Translations under genes and position numbers: made by a program
The notes under the pieces: model-generated
Told to the model about the DNA's origin: nothing
The model's input: only the letters and a program-made list of their open reading frames with translations
Databases searched by the model: none
Shown here: positions 1-8,826 of the stretch, one piece after another
How the letters are laid out: every line of letters begins with the position of its first letter
Position numbering within the stretch: the first letter of the stretch is position 1
NCBI RefSeq assembly: GCF_032118995.1
Contig: NC_092662.1
Location: 15,575,701 to 15,639,700, forward strand
DNA: 64,000 nucleotides
Reading direction: 5' to 3'
Source of the DNA: Asterias amurensis
Taxonomy: Eukaryota; Echinodermata; Asteroidea; Forcipulatida; Asteriidae

Positions 1-80
1 AACTTCACAGCCAGGTCGCGATTATCGGAAATGATTGGGAAAGGAAATTCCCCTGTCAGTTGAGAATCCGCTTGAATGTC
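1..80 (-). CDS. PRDX6: PRDX6 exon 3 (start only)
   Basis: The acceptor CATCAG ends at 81 and the exon opens in phase 0 with [17 protein letters not shown], running to the window edge. The FPFPII(S/D)D stretch and the DLAVK that follows match the region after the first exon-2 block in PRDX6 proteins. Confidence 0.9.
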
Positions 81-3000
81 CTGATGATACAAAAGAAGAT
101 AAAAATGGTCAACTGTTAAAAAGTTTAGAGTTTGGATTGGAAATAAAAAGTTGCATCCTTTTGCTGCCGCTTCCAAGATTGTATTGTAAACTTTGGTGTG
201 ATCCCTGGTGATTAGGGCAGATTTGGCTTCTGACTGGCTTCCCCAAAGATACTGACACAATAGGGAGACCGCCAATGTTAGGGCTAGATTGTTGGTAGAA
301 CACCAGCACAATAATCCGGAGGTTGCAGGTTTAAGTCCAACCCTAAAATATTTTAGACTTCAACAAAATATTCAATGCTCTTAAAGGAACACGTTGCCTT
401 GAATCGGTCGAGTTGGTCTTTGAAAAGCGTTTGTAACCTTTTTTTTATAAAATGCATATGTGTAGAAAGATGTTGTAAAAGTAGAATACAATGATCCACA
501 CAAACATGCCTCGAAATTGCACGGTTTTCTTTTTAGCTTGTCGACTAACACGGTCGGCCATTTATGGGAGTCAATTTTTTTACTCCCATAAATGGCCGAC
601 CGTGTTAGTTCGCACAGTAAAAGGAAAACCACGCAATTTCGAGGCAAACTTGTGTGGATCATTGTATTCTACTTTTAAAAGATCTTTCCAACCATATGCG
701 TGTGATTAAAACGTTCACAAACACTTTTTATAGACCAACTCGTCCGATCCAAGGCAACGTGTTCCCTTAAACATACCTTAATCCAACCGTTGTGGCTGTC
801 GACGTCATCAATGGACAAAGCAATAAGTTTCACATTTCTTTTTGTGAATTCCGGCACAAGTTTAGCTACAGTACCAAGCTCCGTTGTGCACACTGGGGTG
901 TAATCAGCAGGGTGGGAGAACAGGATTCCCCATCTGAAAAATGGAAGAGTCCACAGAGTCAAGTTGAGAAATATTTCTACTGCAAATCAAAGTTATAACT
1001 TAGGATAAGCCATGATGGTTTTGAATAAAATTCTTGAAAAAATGAAGAATAAAGAAAACTATCAGTTAAAAGTAATTTCAAATAATAATTTGTTTGTTTA
1101 AAAAATTGTTTTCCATAAGCAAGAGTCCACAGTCCAGATGATCAAGTGTTGAGTTAAACCAATTGTTTTTTTAAAAGTTATAACTTGATAGGGCCTATAT
1201 GAGAAACCCTTGTTTTATATTATTATAACTCTTGAAAACTACAGAAAAAAAAGAAAAACACTTTATATATCAGTTATTTAAATTTAAAAACATTACAACC
1301 TTGCTCATCATACTAAAATTTATTGCTTATAGGTCAATCTAAAACGAATTATAAATGTAAGCCTAGCTACGATTTTAAAACAAGGTTTTAGCGAGGATTG
1401 GGTAAAAAGAGTGTCCAAGTTTGCTAAAGATTTAAAAGTTGGTGTTTATATTGTCCACTTTATAAGAAGCCTAATAATATGTAAATAACATAAAACAGGG
1501 CGTCCACATTTAAAACAGGGTGTCCAAAAGACCCCCAGACACTCCTCTTGCTAACACTATGCCCGCTCCAGATTGTGGGCAGTATCTCAGAAACACTACG
1601 CACACTTCAAATGAATTTTTCACAGGCTAGTTTGATAGTTTTTATTTATATAGGATTAAAACAAGTGTTAGTTACAGACCATAGCTTGGTCTATGGTCAA
1701 ACACTGATTAAACTTGTAACAGAAAGGATTGAGTTGAGGGATCTAACCCTCGACAGACAAGGGTGTGCCCCTGGCAAAATTGCAAATGAATGAATCCACA
1801 TCTACAGAAAAAAGGGATAACTTTCCGTATGGCGCCACCACTTTTTCACTCATTTTTACAAAAAGGGATAGCTCATCGAGGTTAATTAGATACTATATTA
1901 TTTCATATCGAATGAAAATGTGGTGGCGCCATACGGAAACTTTTTTTGAAAAAAAGCATTGTATTCCTTAATATGACACAGCAAATTCAACTTATACAAT
2001 AATATATAGCACACTCCATTTTGCGCAGTCCACTCACTCGCTAAGTTATGAAAGAAACATATCACAAGATTATACACAAGGCAGTGTATATTACAAGCAA
2101 ATGCATTGTGTTTTAAAATACAATACATTTTCATTCCTTAAAATGACACAGCAAATTCAATACACGCCTACATGTATATACACTGATACGTAGCACACTC
2201 CATTTTGCTCAGTCCACTCACTCGCTATTAGTTTTGAAAGAAACACATGAAAAGATTATATGACAAGCAAATGCAATGTGTTTAAAGGAACACGTTGCCT
2301 TGGATCGGTCGAGTTGGTCTTTGAAAAGTGTTTGTAACCGTTTGCTATAAAATGCATGGTTGGAAAGATGTTGTAAAAGTAGAATACAATTATCCACACA
2401 AATATGCCTCGAAATTGCGTGGTTGTCCTTTTACCTCTTTGACTAACACGGTCGGCCATTTATGGGAGTCAATGACTCCCATAAATGGCCGACCGTGTTA
2501 GTTCGCAAAGCAAAAGGAAAACCACGCAATTTCGAGGTATATTTGTGTGGATAATTGTATTCTACTTTTAAAACATCTTTCAAACCATTATGCATTTTAT
2601 AACAAACGGTTACACATGCTTTTTATACTGCCAACTCGTCCGATCCAAGGCAACGTGTTCCTTTAAAATACAATGATGTAAATACAATATAAAAAACAAA
2701 CATCTGCAGGCAAAGGCAATCATACAATAATAACAGAAACTAAAAACTAAAACACAATTTCAATTAAACACATGGTAATGGAGGGGTGGTCCCATAAAAA
2801 GCAGATCTTGTCAAAATATAATATAAAACAAACATTTGCAGACAAACTTTGTCACCAAGGTAATTGCACAATAGCAGAAAACAAAAACTAAAAAAATATC
2901 ACACTATTAATTAACAGCCAAACTTCAAATTTCTTTCTTTCACAATACGGCAGAGGGAAACACATTACGGGAGGGCAGAGAAACAACCAGGGTCCAATTT

Positions 3001-3531
3001 CATAAAGCCGGTATAAATAAGCACAAAAATTTGCTTAGCATAAAATTTCTTCCTTGATAAAAACAGGATTACCAACCAAATTTCCATTTGTTGCATATAT
3101 TGCTTGTCTGGTATTCAGCTGTTGTTTGCTTATCCTGAAAATCACGAGGCAAAATTTGGTTTGTAATCCTGTTTTTATCAAGGAAGATTCATGCTAAGCG
3201 AATTTTCGTGCTTACACGCTGTATAAAATTGGGCCCTGGACAGTATAGTATTATATTGGGCACTGACTGTACAGCAACACGGTGCACTGGTTGCAGCTAC
3301 CTACATGGTTGCAGCAACCGCGATGGCTGACATGGCCTTGACAAATGCTTTGCTTAGAGCTGGCAGTATACCTCACCATATTATGTAAAACCATTGAGCT
3401 AAATTTAGGCCTCACTATTAACTTTGATTTGATTTTGTAACTTACTTATCTTCCAGCCAGTCGTGGAAGGTTATTTCACCCTGGCTCGTTGGAGCAGTGA
3501 AATTGGGGAAGATTTCTCCGAGATTCACCAT
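1..3531 (-). CDS. PRDX6: 1-Cys peroxiredoxin, PRDX6 type (3 exons seen, 3' end outside window)
   Basis: Thiol peroxidase of the 1-Cys peroxiredoxin family, which reduces H2O2 and lipid hydroperoxides in the cytosol. The spliced reading frame joins 3531-3446, 933-777 and 80-1 (minus strand) and gives 107 residues before the window ends. It starts [11 protein letters not shown], typical of the family N-terminus, and the ATG at 3531-3529 has a good context (A at -3, G at +4). The peroxidatic motif is [11 protein letters not shown] with Cys44, preceded by the conserved His36 and Thr41. Exon 2 continues [13 protein letters not shown] and exon 3 continues [17 protein letters not shown], both hallmark PRDX6 stretches. 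Phases agree (2, then 0) and all junctions are GT..AG. Full-length members have about 220 residues, so roughly half, including the C-terminal domain, lies to the left. In mammals the family also has a phospholipase A2 site; the Ser of its GDSWG motif is replaced here by Lys29 (EDKWG), while His23 is kept. Assignment is secure at family level. Confidence 0.95.
81..776 (-). other. PRDX6 intron 2
   Basis: Intron of 696 bases. More than half is the foldback MITE at 385-766. The rest (81-380) is AT-rich sequence with no recognised element. Confidence 0.8.
381..770. mobile_element. Foldback MITE A1 with TTAA duplication
   Basis: Two long inverted arms, from AGGAACACGTTGCC to GGCAACGTGTTCCC, flanked by TTAA on both sides (381-384 and 767-770). 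The inner arms contain AACACGGTCGGCCATTTATG and its complement around a short loop near 575, so the element can fold almost end to end. Non-autonomous, with no transposase. The TTAA target and AGG..CCT ends are what piggyBac-type elements leave; that superfamily assignment is inferred. Confidence 0.85.
777..933 (-). CDS. PRDX6: PRDX6 exon 2, peroxidatic cysteine exon
   Basis: A 157-base exon. The acceptor TTTTTCAG ends at 934 and the donor GTATGT begins at 776. The first base A completes codon 29 (AAA, Lys), followed by 52 codons from WGILFSHP to NGWIK. It contains the PVCTTE active-site motif. Its donor is only six bases from the end of a foldback transposon (385-766 with its TTAA). Confidence 0.96.
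1819..1942. mobile_element. Short foldback element, TTTCCGTATGGCGCCACCAC arms
   Basis: About 25 bases reading TTTCCGTATGGCGCCACCAC at 1822-1841 return as their complement at 1920-1938, around 75 bases of AT-rich spacer. Non-coding MITE or MITE remnant. Confidence 0.6.
1955..2281. repeat. Tandem duplication, about 175-bp unit
   Basis: Two diverged copies beginning CCTTAATATGACACAGCAAA (about 1964) and CCTTAAAATGACACAGCAAA (about 2137). Both contain CACTCCATTTTGC, CAGTCCACTCACTCGCTA and GACAAGCAAATGCA-like stretches. The first copy keeps an uninterrupted GTGTTTTAAAATACAAT; in the second, the same site is split by MITE A2. Confidence 0.75.
2282..2666. mobile_element. Foldback MITE A2 with TTAA duplication
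   Basis: Same family as 381-770. Element 2286-2662 starts AGGAACACGTTGCCTTGGAT and ends with the complement, between TTAA at 2282-2285 and 2663-2666. The arms are nearly perfect around a loop near 2473. Confidence 0.9.
2685..2920. repeat. Degenerate tandem duplication, about 125-bp unit
   Basis: Two copies containing AACAAACATCTGCAGGCAAA (2694) and AACAAACATTTGCAGACAAA (2828), each followed by AACAGAAACTAAAAACTAAA-like sequence. Confidence 0.6.
2990..3240. mobile_element. Foldback element F1 (GGGCCC..CTTAGCA family)
   Basis: Left end CAGGGTCCAATTTCATAAAG and right end TAAAATTGGGCCCTGG are inverted. Inside, GCACAAAAATTTGCTTAGCA and TGCTAAGCGAATTTTCGTGC pair, as do TTGATAAAAACAGGATTACC and its complement. 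Related copies lie at 10322-10433, 30335-30530, 57745-58000 and 58570-58705. Confidence 0.75.
3446..3531 (-). CDS. PRDX6: PRDX6 exon 1 (coding part)
   Basis: Eighty-six coding bases from ATG (3531-3529) to the donor GTAAGT at 3445-3440. It encodes 28 residues plus two bases (AA) of codon 29. It ends ITFHDWLED, equivalent to the HDFLGD stretch of vertebrate PRDX6. The 5' UTR lies to the right of 3531; its extent cannot be read. Confidence 0.93.
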
Positions 3532-5199
3532 TTTGGAAGAAGAGTTGCGAGTTCAAGTTATGAAGCCTTCACGTCGATGGTCCAAGCAGTCTGCAGGAGG
3601 AGGGAGTGTGGAAGGGTACGGGTGTACAACAAGTACAAACAACCTAGTTTTGTGACTGCACGTAGTGCTCGTTTGTACTCTCTTCCTTTTGTTGGGTGGG
3701 AAGGGCAATTTTCTGCATGTCACGGTAATTGGTTCTGCATGGACAAACACATGGTCCACAGTCTAAAGACACCCGACGAGCGAGGTAACATTCGATTTGC
3801 GTTGTTATACAACAGTTGAGTCTGGGTACCATACACGCTCCATTCAAAGTTGGGATTAGGTCATTTTGAATGCTGTTACGCAACACAAATTCCTAAGTTT
3901 TACCCAAATATCTCCCAGGGTGGCCAGTCTTTTATATTCTATAATCATATCATGGAGGTATTCAGCAGATTGTTCAGTTTAATTTATTTCAAACCGAGGA
4001 AATTAAATTACGCATCGGTACCATATGGTAGTAGAAGTCAAATTCTGAAAACATGAATATAACTGTAAGCGGTTATGTCATAATTACAAACGCCAAGATA
4101 AAAAGGACACGTGTACGATTGTGTTCAATTAAAATCACACTAGACAACGTTTTATTTAAATTTTGTTTGGAATGTAAAGGTCATTATTAAAAATATAAAA
4201 CTGCAGGTAAAGCCGAATACATTCTGTTATTTACATACATTTCAAATTTCAGAAAACTGACAAATGGAAATGTAGAAGTATGTAATATTGGGTACAAGTG
4301 ATAAGCTACATCATTATGTAGTTTTTATTTGGGGTTTAACATGCTGTGTCACCAAACGGTAGAGTAAAAACAATACACTGCAAACCGACATCAACGTCTT
4401 CTGTAACTGGTCTATTTTATAATTATACTGCAAAGCAAAAAAAAGTGGTCAGGCTTTGAGTATTTCTGGAAGGTAATGACAACACTGCAAGCATAAACAG
4501 GTTTACTGGTGTAATAAAATAGGTCTACTGGAAATGGATCATAGAGATGGGGTGTGAAAGAGGCAGGGTAGGGGTCTATATTATATATACTCTTACTCTT
4601 GTACTTGGTTTATGCCTCTGAAGAAGGTCCGGATTGGATCGAAAGCTAAGGCCATCTACCCTATTCATTATATATTCTCTTAAATGATACAATAAAAACA
4701 GTTATATTTTGCACACAAATCGTTCTCTGATTTGATTTGAATTTTTAAAGTTAAATTTCATGATACCACAATAATTACAATATTAAAGCTTATATTACAA
4801 TTTATGTTCACAATGAAATTTATCTTATTTAAAATTAATAAATATGGCAGTTTTCTCACAAAAATACATTTGCGGTAAAATTGTTTAATAGTATGAAACA
4901 TTTCTATAAATTGTTCCATCTTGACATGGTAGAGAGGGGCAGGGCCTGATGCTTCATTCTTGTTTTAAATGGAAAGGATTTTTTTTTTCTCAGTAAAAGA
5001 TTCAAGATTAGAATTTAATTCCATCGCCTGTAAAACATTATTATTTTCTTCCCAGAGGATGGATTATACAGAAGCATAAAAAATGTATATCATTCCCTCA
5101 TATTGAAGGGTGTACATTTGGTAATAACACCAACAAAGTGACCATAAAAAATTTTTCTTGGAAAAGAGCACTGGAGAGCTGTTGTTACGAACGACCCCC
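3532..5199. other. PRDX6 upstream region and AT-rich intergenic DNA
   Basis: 3532-3860 should hold the PRDX6 5' UTR and promoter and is the least AT-rich part. I see no clear TATA box or antioxidant response element. The remainder is AT-rich without recognised genes, apart from the stem-loop motif at 4612-4665. Confidence 0.5.
4612..4665 (+). repeat. Penelope/hammerhead-like stem-loop motif (a)
   Basis: Reads CTGAAGAAGGTCCGGATTGG then ATCGAAAGCTAAGGCCATC. A CTGANGA box, a 5-bp hairpin (GGTCC/GGATC) and a GAAA box stand in the order of a hammerhead ribozyme core. A second, inverted copy is at 51533-51592. Ribozyme activity is not shown. Confidence 0.4.
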
Positions 5200-5581
5200 T
5201 TAAAGGCAGTGGACACTATTGGTCAAAGACCAGTCTTCTCACTTGGTGTATCTCAACATATGCATAAAATAACAAACCTGTGAAAATTTGAGCTCGATTG
5301 GTCGTCGGAGTTGTGAGATAACTTTTGACAGAATAAACACCCTTATCACACGAAGTTGTGTGCTTTCAGATGCTTGATTTCGAGACCTCAAATTCTAAAC
5401 TTGAGGTATCGAAATCAAATTCACGGAAAATTACTTCGTTCTCAAAAACTATGTCACTTCAGATGGAGCCGTTTCTCACAATGTTTTATACCATCAACCT
5501 CTCCCCATTACTCATCACCAAGTAAGGTTTTGTGATAATAATTATTTTGAGTAATTACCAATAGTGTCCACTGCCTTTAAG
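5200..5581 (-). mobile_element. TTAA MITE B1 (CAGTGG subfamily)
   Basis: Complete copy between TTAA sites. Ends TTAAAGGCAGTGGACAC and GTGTCCACTGCCTTTAA; central palindrome GAGACCTCAAATTCTAAACT around 5390. Lies downstream of the phosphatase gene. Strand is given relative to the copy orientation at 31659. Confidence 0.9.
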
Positions 5582-5925
5582 AGGTCATTTTTCTCACCTC
5601 GAAATTCAAGTCTAAGAAAGGCTTTAAAAAAGCCTTTGAACGTTTGGGGTACACACCAAGTGGGATACTGGTCTTTGACATACACAAAGTATACACTGCC
5701 TTTAAAAAACAAAAAAAGCACATAAAAAGCCACTGCAAAAATAAGTAGGTATTAAAGGGCAGATTGACAAAGGTCATGGGTTTGCATTGCACCCAAGTAA
5801 TAAGCTTTTCAAGTTCACAGAACTTCGGAAAGTAGTATGTATACAGCGCTTACACACATCGGTGTTGGGATAAAACAAAATAATTTTCACTTTCACAAAG
5901 AGTTAAATGCTGATTTGTCATATGC
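5582..5925. other. 3' flank of the PLPP gene with SINE-tail fragment
   Basis: 5582-5760 holds a MITE-like remnant containing TACACACCAAGTGGGATACT and TACACTGCCTTTAA. 5820-5885 (CGGAAAGTAGTATGTATACA, then CACACATCGGTG) matches the body that follows the SINE head at 59438-59520. Part of this is probably the 3' UTR. No clear AATAAA on the minus strand was seen. Confidence 0.45.
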
Positions 5926-6305
5926 TCATTGCTTAAGAATAAAATATCCTTTTAAATCTTCAAAGCTCTTCAGAGGCAGCCAGTAATACTGGATGAAAAT
6001 TCCTTGAAGAAGGCCTATGATGAGGCCAAAGCTGACATCCATAATGTAATGACGTCCCAAACAGATCCGCGATAACGCAATCCCGACCGTCCACACTAAG
6101 AGTATCATAGCCTGGATGACAGTTAAATCGATGTTGGCTATGAAGAAGAAGGCTAGCATCCCTGCACGTGTACAGTGACCTGAAGGGAAGGAATACAGGC
6201 TATCTACGGATGCAGTTAGGACCATATCATTCTGGTTGACGTTGGGTCGAGGTCTTCGGACCAGAGATTTGAGAATCAGGCTCACCAGCAGATCCAGAAA
6301 GATTC
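5926..6305 (-). CDS. PLPP6/7-like: PLPP6/7-like exon 2, catalytic exon
   Basis: 380 bases after the acceptor TTTTGGCAG (ends 6306). It encodes all three PAP2 motifs and ends FEDLKGYFILKQ, stop. The open frame continues into the intron up to 6396, which is not coding. Confidence 0.93.
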
Positions 6306-7404
6306 CTGCCAAAAGGAGTGAACAAAGAAAAAGGATAAACATGTTTTTTTTTAAAGATGGTTTTACAATACAAATTGCTGTTAAAAACACTTCCATCCCA
6401 ATCTATTAAAAAGAAATTATCAAACCCCCCTTTATATTTAAAGGCAGTGGACACTATTGGTAATTACTCAAAATATTTATTAGCATAAAACCTTACTTAG
6501 TAACGAGTAATGGGGGGAGAGGTTGGTAGTACAAAACATTGTGAGAAACGGCTCCATCTGAAGTGCCATAGTTTTCGAGAAAGAAGTAATTTTCCATGAA
6601 TTTTATTTAGAGACCTCAGATTTAGAACTTGAGGTCTCGAAATCAACCATCTAAACGCACACAACTTCATGTGACAAGGGTGTTTTTTCTTTCATTATTA
6701 TCTCGCAAGTTCGATGAACGATTGAGCTCAAATTTTCACAGGTTTGTTTTTTTATGTATATGTTGAGATAATAGTCTTTGACAATTACCAATAGGGTCCA
6801 CTGCCTTTAAGTCTAACTGATTTTGCCTTTGCAAAAATAAAAATGGCCTTGGCCTTTGCCCTTTCAACATGTTCAAAAAATCAAATTCCGGGCCTACACA
6901 ATCACTGGCAGAAAGTACATTCATTAACTAACAATAAGATTAAGAAATTCATTATGGTTATAAAAATCATCTGTGAGATCGGATACGCCAAGTACAAGTT
7001 AGAAAAAAAACCAATACATATTAATGATATTTTTAAATAAATTTATTTAAATTTTTACCTGCCAATAGATTGAGTAAAATTTCCATCAACCAAGGATCCT
7101 CGGTGAAGTACATCAAAGTGACAGGAATCACTATCCATGGCACTCCATGACCACCTATCTCAATCAATTTCAAGAACAACCTCAAGCTTCCATGCCCCGA
7201 GGTTGGAGAGGCACAGATGCTGCAAAGAAGCGACGTTTCTTTATCCCATTCGAGAAGGCGTCGGAATACACCGGGTTGACTTCCGTTGTTGGCACGAACA
7301 GCTTTTCTTTTCTTGCTCCCATCTTCACTTTTCTGATCAGATATCTCTTGTTTTCCCTTTTCCTCCGAAGAGGCAAGTTTTCGTGATCGTAATTCCGAAA
7401 CCAT
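5926..7404 (-). CDS. PLPP6/7-like: PAP2-family lipid phosphatase, PLPP6/PLPP7 type (2 exons, complete)
   Basis: Membrane phosphatase of the PAP2 superfamily. Vertebrate PLPP6 removes phosphate from presqualene and other isoprenoid diphosphates in the ER and nuclear envelope. Exons 7404-7059 and 6305-5926 join in frame (G|GA) to 241 residues; PLPP6 and PLPP7 have about 270-295. All three catalytic motifs are present: C1 KSLVRRPRP (Lys128 to Pro136), C2 PSGH (156-159) and C3 SR-x5-H-x3-D (Ser194, Arg195, His201, Asp205). The first 50 residues are hydrophilic with a basic cluster KKRKAVR (31-37). The rest is hydrophobic, with segments near 88-102, 107-127, 158-176, 180-194 and 204-222. ATG 7404-7402 is chosen because the upstream in-frame codon at 7431 is TTG and the ATG context is strong (AAAATGG). 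GHGVPW and SVDxxYSFPSGH stretches favour PLPP6/7 over other PAP2 groups. Which of the two paralogues it represents cannot be decided; the intron and neighbourhood favour PLPP7 ancestry. Confidence 0.93.
6438..6810 (+). mobile_element. TTAA MITE B2 in PLPP intron
   Basis: Complete copy, TTAAAGGCAGTGGACAC to GTCCACTGCCTTTAA, filling half of the 753-base intron (6306-7058). The central palindrome with GAGACCTCAGATTTAGAACT lies around 6625. Confidence 0.88.
7059..7404 (-). CDS. PLPP6/7-like: PLPP6/7-like exon 1
   Basis: 346 bases, 115 codons plus one base. The donor GTAAAA starts at 7058. It encodes the charged N-terminal tail, the conserved KLIEIGGHGVPW block and the first membrane segment. Confidence 0.92.
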
Positions 7405-8137
7405 TTTGCCCTTTAAAATCGTATAAACCAACAGCAGAGAACGAATAGGTTAATTTGTTTACAAATATCTACAGAAGTGTCGACATGGTTGGCGCCATCT
7501 TTTCCTAACTACAATACACCAAGTGGTGGCGCTCTTTAACATTAACGGTGTGAGCGTGAGCTAGCTAGAGGTGTTGCAAACTTTTTTCTCCCCCCCCCCC
7601 CCATTTTAGTAAGATTGTGTATTAAATTTGTTCATGCGGTGAAAAAGTCCAGGCGACATAGTTTAAATGAAAACCGGAGAGTAATCCTGCTGAGAGGCCC
7701 TTAATATTTTCGATCCACAAACTCAAGTACTGGGGTTATTTACAACGGAGTTATTTACAATTTTCTGTGAGCTTTTAAAATAGCCTCCTCAGCGCTAGAG
7801 ATAAGTTGATAAACGAGCACAATTTCTTGATATCTGAAAAAAAAAAGTTACAGCAAAAACACGTCCGACACAACCGGACACTAGACACACTTCAAACCTA
7901 AATGTTTAAATGTTTGTATACATATACTTTCTTGAGAAAGGATAGACTCGTCAACTAGTACCATGAGAGTCCACCAAAAGCTATGGCTCCATGCTCACGG
8001 GACGCAATATTTGTTTTGGGAATCCTTACAAAAACAAAAAAAGAGACAAAATTGCTCATCACGGCTACACTACTACGGCGCGCGTTTAAGCTGTTGCACA
8101 TCAATAGAGATAATTCGATGCCGGACAGGTTTATTTG

Positions 8138-8145
8138 TGACGTCA
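8138..8145. promoter_or_regulatory. CRE palindrome TGACGTCA
   Basis: Perfect CREB/ATF site, 294 bases before the candidate ATG at 8432. A second identical site lies 73 bases further on. Confidence 0.55.
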
Positions 8146-8210
8146 TTATCTGCGCGAGAAGTTGCCAAGACTGCGCGTTCTGAGACGAACGCATTTTAAA
8201 GATTTAACTA

Positions 8211-8218
8211 TGACGTCA
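8211..8218. promoter_or_regulatory. CRE palindrome TGACGTCA
   Basis: Perfect CREB/ATF site, 221 bases before the candidate ATG at 8432. Confidence 0.55.
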
Positions 8219-8431
8219 CAAGACAAAGTTCGGAAACGAGCGTGTCAAGTGACATTGGTTACCACATGCCCTAATTGCAAACTTTTCAACAACACACAAA
8301 AAACCCAAACATAATGGTTTAAAACCGGGTTGGAGTAGTGTGTCTTCGAAAACTCTCCCTGAGCACGACACACCATTTTAACAAACTCTTTTTAGAATAA
8401 CTGGGGAATGTATCCCATTGGAAGTAATAAG

Positions 8432-8546
8432 ATGACCGACGCTCGAGGAGATGATCGACCCCGCCTTCACCCATCAGTGAACACTCGGTGTCCCCCTGGG
8501 AATGACGAGGTGTCCTTCCAACTTATGGATCTTGAAGACAGTGACG
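8432..8546 (+). CDS. Candidate first coding exon, possibly of FAM78
   Basis: ATG at 8432 has A at -3. It opens 38 codons plus one base (MTDARGDD to LMDLEDSD) ending at a good donor, GTAAGC at 8547. I do not recognise the peptide; it is acidic and hydrophilic with no signal or membrane segment. The two CREs upstream support a promoter here. If the exon is joined to the acceptor CCAACCTAG ending at 16600, the frame runs without a stop through 14 further residues into the conserved FAM78 start MGCILP. Branch-like CTGAC and a pyrimidine tract precede that acceptor. The alternative is an unrelated gene whose other exons I cannot find, or a chance open frame. Nothing in the sequence proves transcription. 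Confidence 0.4.
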
Positions 8547-8565
8547 GTAAGCTCCAGAACATGTT

Positions 8566-8800
8566 GTGACCCCCCCCCCCCTCCGGACTGGATGGGGATC
8601 CAAACCTGCAAAGGTTACCCCCCCCCCCCACTCCTCAGGAATGGGTGGAGATCCAATTGTGGTCCTCTTCCACCATTCCAGAGTAAGCTTATTCCACCAG
8701 CAGACTGGGTGGTGGGGAACCCTTATTATGTCACCCTACGAACCCTTCGGACTGGGTGGGGAACCCCGTGGTGACCGACCCTCCCAACCCTTCTGGTACG
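8566..8800. repeat. C-rich degenerate tandem repeat
   Basis: Two poly-C runs (8569-8581, 8619-8630) and about four diverged units containing GACTGGATGGGGATCC, AATGGGTGGAGATCC, GACTGGGTGGTGGGGAACC and GACTGGGTGGGGAACCCC, spaced about 50-65 bases. Confidence 0.6.
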
Positions 8801-8826
8801 GTGTCATTTTACATTCCTTTATATAA

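Larger units (their letters stand above)
934..3445 (-). other. PRDX6 intron 1, repeat-rich
   Basis: Intron of 2.5 kb. From left to right: AT-rich sequence with nothing recognised (960-1800), a short inverted-repeat element (1819-1942), a tandem duplication (1955-2281) carrying foldback MITE A2, a second degenerate duplication of about 125 bases (2685-2920), and a foldback element with GGGCCC-type ends (2990-3240). Confidence 0.75.
7405..8431. promoter_or_regulatory. Divergent promoter region between PLPP and the candidate plus-strand first exon
   Basis: About 1 kb between two outward-pointing start codons. On the minus strand GATGGCGCC (7494-7502), a YY1-like core, lies about 90 bases upstream of the PLPP ATG, where 5' UTR is expected. 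Two perfect CRE palindromes occur at 8138-8145 and 8211-8218. The part 8080-8175 is locally CpG-rich (GGCGCGCG, CTGCGCGAG, CTGCGCG). No TATA box is evident. A C-run lies at 7592-7603. Promoter function is inferred from position and motifs. Confidence 0.5.

Noticed and set aside
3463..3886. 118-residue plus-strand frame over PRDX6 exon 1
   Set aside because: Antisense to the conserved exon; no family resemblance of its own.
7404..7431. Upstream start at 7431 for the phosphatase
   Set aside because: That codon is TTG. The ATG at 7404 has a strong context and is preferred.
7137..7448. Plus-strand frames over PLPP exon 1
   Set aside because: Antisense shadows of a conserved exon with clear splice sites.
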